A DNA stretch of 64,000 nt from Phytophthora sp. 'mugwort' (lineage: Eukaryota; Oomycota; Peronosporomycetes; Peronosporales; Peronosporaceae), in assembly GCA_033558025.1 (NCBI GenBank), contig JAUCEF010000014.1:3844001-3908000 (forward strand), read 5' to 3'. A model generated the notes under the pieces. It was not told the DNA's origin. It did not search any database and saw nothing but the letters and a program-made list of their open reading frames with translations. Position 1 is the first letter of the stretch. The number at the start of each line of letters is the position of its first letter. Shown one piece after another: positions 61,201 to 64,000 of the stretch. Position numbers and translations under genes: made by a program.

Positions 61201-63240
61201 CGAATCGTGTCATTATTCGCGGACAACATACGACGCTGACAAGATTTTCCGAGTTGTGCGGAAGCGAGATCCCCGGAAATCGAGTAGCCAAAACTATGCT
61301 GTACCAAGATATTCCGCAGGAATTCCGCTAGGAAGCCTGGTCGAAGCAATGGATCCGACGCAAAGTATCAAACCGCTCTTGGCCGCATGGTGCATGTGTC
61401 TCCTATCGACGTTGCGCGCTTCTACTTGCGCGTCCTACTTCACCACAGAAAGGGACGACGTCGTTCGAAGATCTGCGGACCGTCGATGGGGTGCCTTACG
61501 ACACGTATCGCGAGGCTGCCTTATGGGACGGATATCTAGAGGACGATGCAGAATGGGTAGCGTGTATGCGAGAAGCAGCTGAATTCAAAAACCGTTCCAG
61601 CTTCGTCAGCCTCTGCGATAATATTAGTGTACTCCCAGGTGGGCGAAATTCGCCGGCCGTGGAATCAGTTCTATGGGGACCTTTCGGAGGACTACTCACG
61701 CATGCGCTACGGCTTGCTGCCCCAGAAACAGGATGATACGATCAAGTTTAAAACTTTATATAGCCCAGGAACTTTCCGATGCTGCTGGAGCGGCCCCAAC
61801 GTCTTATTCGTCGCGAATTACAGGACTATTATCGCGATGCTCTTCAATAAATCGTCAATCAGGCAGACCAGCTTAACGATGGCCAACAAGCTATCTAAAA
61901 CCAAATCATGGATGCGGTTGATGCTCCGCCCCCCTTCAGCAAGCTCTACGTCATTGATAGACCGGGAGGAACAGCAAAGTCTACACTCCTCAAACATATT
62001 CTCGCAGAAGTATGGGTATCGGAGAAGATCGCGATCGCGGTGGCGTCAAGCGGGATTGCTTCTCTAGTGCTCATGGGTGGACGCACGGCCCATTCCACCT
62101 TCAAGATACCCCTAAACCTTCACGACAAGTCGACGTGTACTATTTTCAAGGGGAGTAATTTGCATGAATTTATCAAGAGATCTGGCTTGGTCATCTGGGA
62201 CGAATCACCCATGGCACACCGCTACGCATTTGAGGCGGTCGACCGAACATTGTGCGACTTGGCGGACAATAACCAAGAACCGTTTTGGGGGAAAGTTTTC
62301 GTTCTGTCGCGGCAGTTTCGGCTGATTCTTCCGGTGGTAATAGGAGGAACTCCTGCTGAAACGATCGACGCGTGTCTGAAGTCATCTAGGCTGTGACCGC
62401 AATTTCGTTAGGTTCGGCTTACTGAGAACATGCGAGTGCAATCCGCTCAGAACGAAAGCTCGGCCGCGGAGCTGGCAGCCTTTGCAAAGTACCTTCTTGA
62501 AGTGGAAAGGGCAGACACCAGGTCAACCCGCTCCCTAGAAGCGGGTTGACCTCCCAGAGATATGCTGGTCGAAAACCCAGTTGATGAAACGATCAAGACG
62601 AGGAAATCCGACCCGGCGCCATACCGAAAAGGCTCAGCAGGATCACCGACCCGATGTATGCTGACATCGGCAATCCTGAAATCGCTACCGACGCATACTT
62701 TGCATCCATACGATTCTGACGACAACACACGCAGTAATGCAACGTATTAACGAGGCGGTGGCGGTGCGTTTGAATGGGGATTCCCACGAATATTTTCCAG
62801 TGACTGAGTCGTGGACGACAACGAAGGAAAAATTCTCGAACCAGAAGTTCTGCACTCCGTCAGTATCAACGGAATCCCTCCTCACAAGCAACATTGAAAA
62901 AGGGCGCCCCCATCATGATGATGCGAAACCTGAACCCAGACTTGGGATTGTGCAACGGAACACGCCGCCGGATTGTCGAGCTCAAGCCAACGTGATCCAT
63001 GCGAGAATCATGACTGGTGAGCACCAAGGCGAGGACGTGTTGATCCCGAGGATTGGCTTCATCACTGACGACAACGCCCGAGACTTCCCCTTCCGTTTGC
63101 GTCGTAAACAGTTTCCAGTCCAGCCTGCTTTTGCGATGACGATTAACAAAGCCGAAGGTCAGACGGTCGAGAACCTTGGGCTGTATATGTCGTCACCTTG
63201 CTTTTCGCACGGCCAACTTATGTGGCTATGTAGAGAATGA
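58222..63240 (+). pseudogene. Helitron Rep-helicase (RepHel), frameshifted
   Basis: A charged, Arg/Glu-rich N-terminus (RLRDAERRRAIRARLSDHER, 58,770) leads to FRRHIRAYNQAFAFTSIGAS (about 59,230) and DMQQRAERRRVNFSDLDCVA with EAMMAEHNPFAQQFLTFREK (59,470-59,610). The Rep domain gives RAMHKSYEDSTSIVRAYGKP and DIFVTMTCNPKWEEIEEK (60,264-60,380). The HUH motif, normally H-x-H after GLP, reads P-A-H (60,534-60,542). The YLCKY pair of tyrosines is kept (about 60,950). The PIF1-type helicase has a changed Walker A (RPGGTAKS, 61,957-61,983), Walker B VIWDESPM (about 62,190-62,215), and C-terminal PVQPAFAMTINKAEGQTVEN (63,118-63,177). Several frameshifts separate these. The combination identifies the family securely, and the loss of HUH and Walker residues shows it is inactive. 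Confidence 0.8.
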
Positions 63241-63532
63241 CGTCGCGGTCCAAGTTCAAGGCGTTGATTGAGTATCTAGAGCGGAGGAAGACGACGGAGT
63301 CTACATCAATATATCATGTACAGACAGATATTCTGGACAGCCTAATTTTCGTAGGGAAAAAAAGACACTTTATATTTAATTTTGTAAAATACATGTTTGC
63401 TTTGGGTGTGATATAACTTTCTCTACATCATTGAGGCACCCATCCCCGCCGAGCGAAGGCGAGGACATGTGTTGTAGTGGAGCTATCTGGAACAGCGTGC
63501 GGAACGGGATGGAACCAAGCAAACACACACTT

Positions 63533-63559
63533 CCCGCGAAGCGGGCGGCGCTCGGCTAG
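63533..63559 (+). repeat. Helitron 3' hairpin and CTAG terminus
   Basis: CCCGCGAAGCGGG can fold into a 5-bp stem with loop GAA. It is followed by CGGCGCTCGGCTAG, then T. The same layout with sequence changes occurs at 14,987-15,015. Confidence 0.7.
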
Positions 63560-64000
63560 TTGTACTAAACATCAACGCGAGCAACCTGTCGGTCAGTCGG
63601 TCTGTCTGTCTGTCTGTTTGACTGTTAGCAGTCTTTTCTTTTTATTTCGTCACGCTTTTAAGCATTTCCATTGTACACAAAAGCTGCCGAGCGGAGCGAA
63701 GGCGCCGCGATTGGGCGCCGCGATTGGTTAAAATGCGGCCGGACGAAGCGAAGGCGGTGCCGCTATTAAGTCGCTTCCTATCGCGGGGGGGGCTGCCCGT
63801 CCTACTGTCGAAGGCGTAGGTAACTCAGCAATTTTTATAACCTAGCACGGAGAGTAGTGAGCGAGCCCCTGCGAGCGGAACTATGGTGTCTTCTACTGGA
63901 GCGTAGCGTAGGTAGCTTTCTTAGTAGTGTAGCGAGCGCTTCAGCGCGCGAAATGGGCACCATCCAAACCTTTACTACCGGCGCGTAGCGGCGGCGAGTG
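63560..64000. repeat. Helitron-like non-coding tail with iterated GC words
   Basis: A GTCTGTC microsatellite (about 63,596-63,620) is followed by repeated words of the type GCCGAGCGGAGCGAAGGCG (63,686) and GCCGGACGAAGCGAAGGCGG (63,738), then many GAGCG, GTAGCG and GCGTAG words to the window end. Similar words occur at 63,448 inside the Helitron and at 14,741. This is probably another non-autonomous copy abutting the Helitron end and continuing beyond the window. No gene is seen. Confidence 0.45.

Larger units (their letters stand above)
58222..63559 (+). mobile_element. Helitron with RepHel protein; 3' end at 63,559
   Basis: Rolling-circle transposon. Rep/helicase coding remains run to 63,240. 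The 3' terminus shows a short GC hairpin (63,533-63,545, CCCGC-GAA-GCGGG) followed by CTCGGCTAG and a host T at 63,560, the expected Helitron CTRR end placed before T. The start shown is that of recognisable coding sequence, not the true 5' terminus. Confidence 0.75.

Noticed and set aside
1..64000. tRNA genes
   Set aside because: None was recognised by eye; a covariance-model scan was not possible, so absence is not proven.

Overview
The window looks like nuclear DNA of a plant-pathogenic oomycete, most likely Phytophthora or a close downy-mildew relative. Four things point there: a decayed RxLR-type secreted effector gene with an oomycete-style core promoter, pieces of the bZIP family with the oomycete-type C-terminal domain, very short introns, and a transposon mix (MULE, hAT, pogo, piggyBac, gypsy, copia, DIRS-like, Helitron) whose proteins resemble known oomycete families. 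No database search was possible. Family names come from motifs read in the translated sequence.

Only five genes look intact, in two islands. Island 1 (21.6-26.5 kb) holds a secreted GH16/SKN1-KRE6-like beta-glucan protein, an F-box plus laminin-G-like protein built from two copies of one module, and a spliced ISD11 (LYR-motif iron-sulphur assembly factor) gene sharing a 174-bp divergent promoter region with the F-box gene. Island 2 (39.4-45.7 kb) holds a tandem pair of large multi-pass membrane proteins of unknown function.

The rest is a transposon graveyard. 0-15 kb: the RxLR pseudogene, a dead gypsy element split by a pogo transposon, a second dead gypsy element, and a Helitron end next to a hAT remnant. 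15.8-32.8 kb: the most striking structure. Two nearly identical 1.1-kb arms in inverted orientation (19.60-20.73 and 27.09-28.21 kb) carry the 3' half of a bZIP gene and its downstream flank, and bracket island 1. The right copy is cut by a 4-kb Mutator-like element flanked by a perfect 10-bp duplication. The left copy ends at a piggyBac terminus (GGGG next to TTAA). 33-38.5 kb: hAT, copia and a second Mutator-like remnant. 45.9-51.9 kb: a relic of the F-box/LamG gene, a mariner remnant, a fold-back repeat, a pogo-like remnant and a DIRS-like retroelement with reverse transcriptase plus tyrosine recombinase. 53-64 kb: a MITE, two hAT remnants and a Helitron ending at 63,559.

The surviving genes do not form one pathway: cell-wall glucan, ubiquitin-ligase adaptor, mitochondrial Fe-S assembly, and membrane proteins of unknown role. 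The main story is structural: a gene-sparse, repeat-rich compartment in which small islands of host genes survive between nested and mutually inserted mobile elements.
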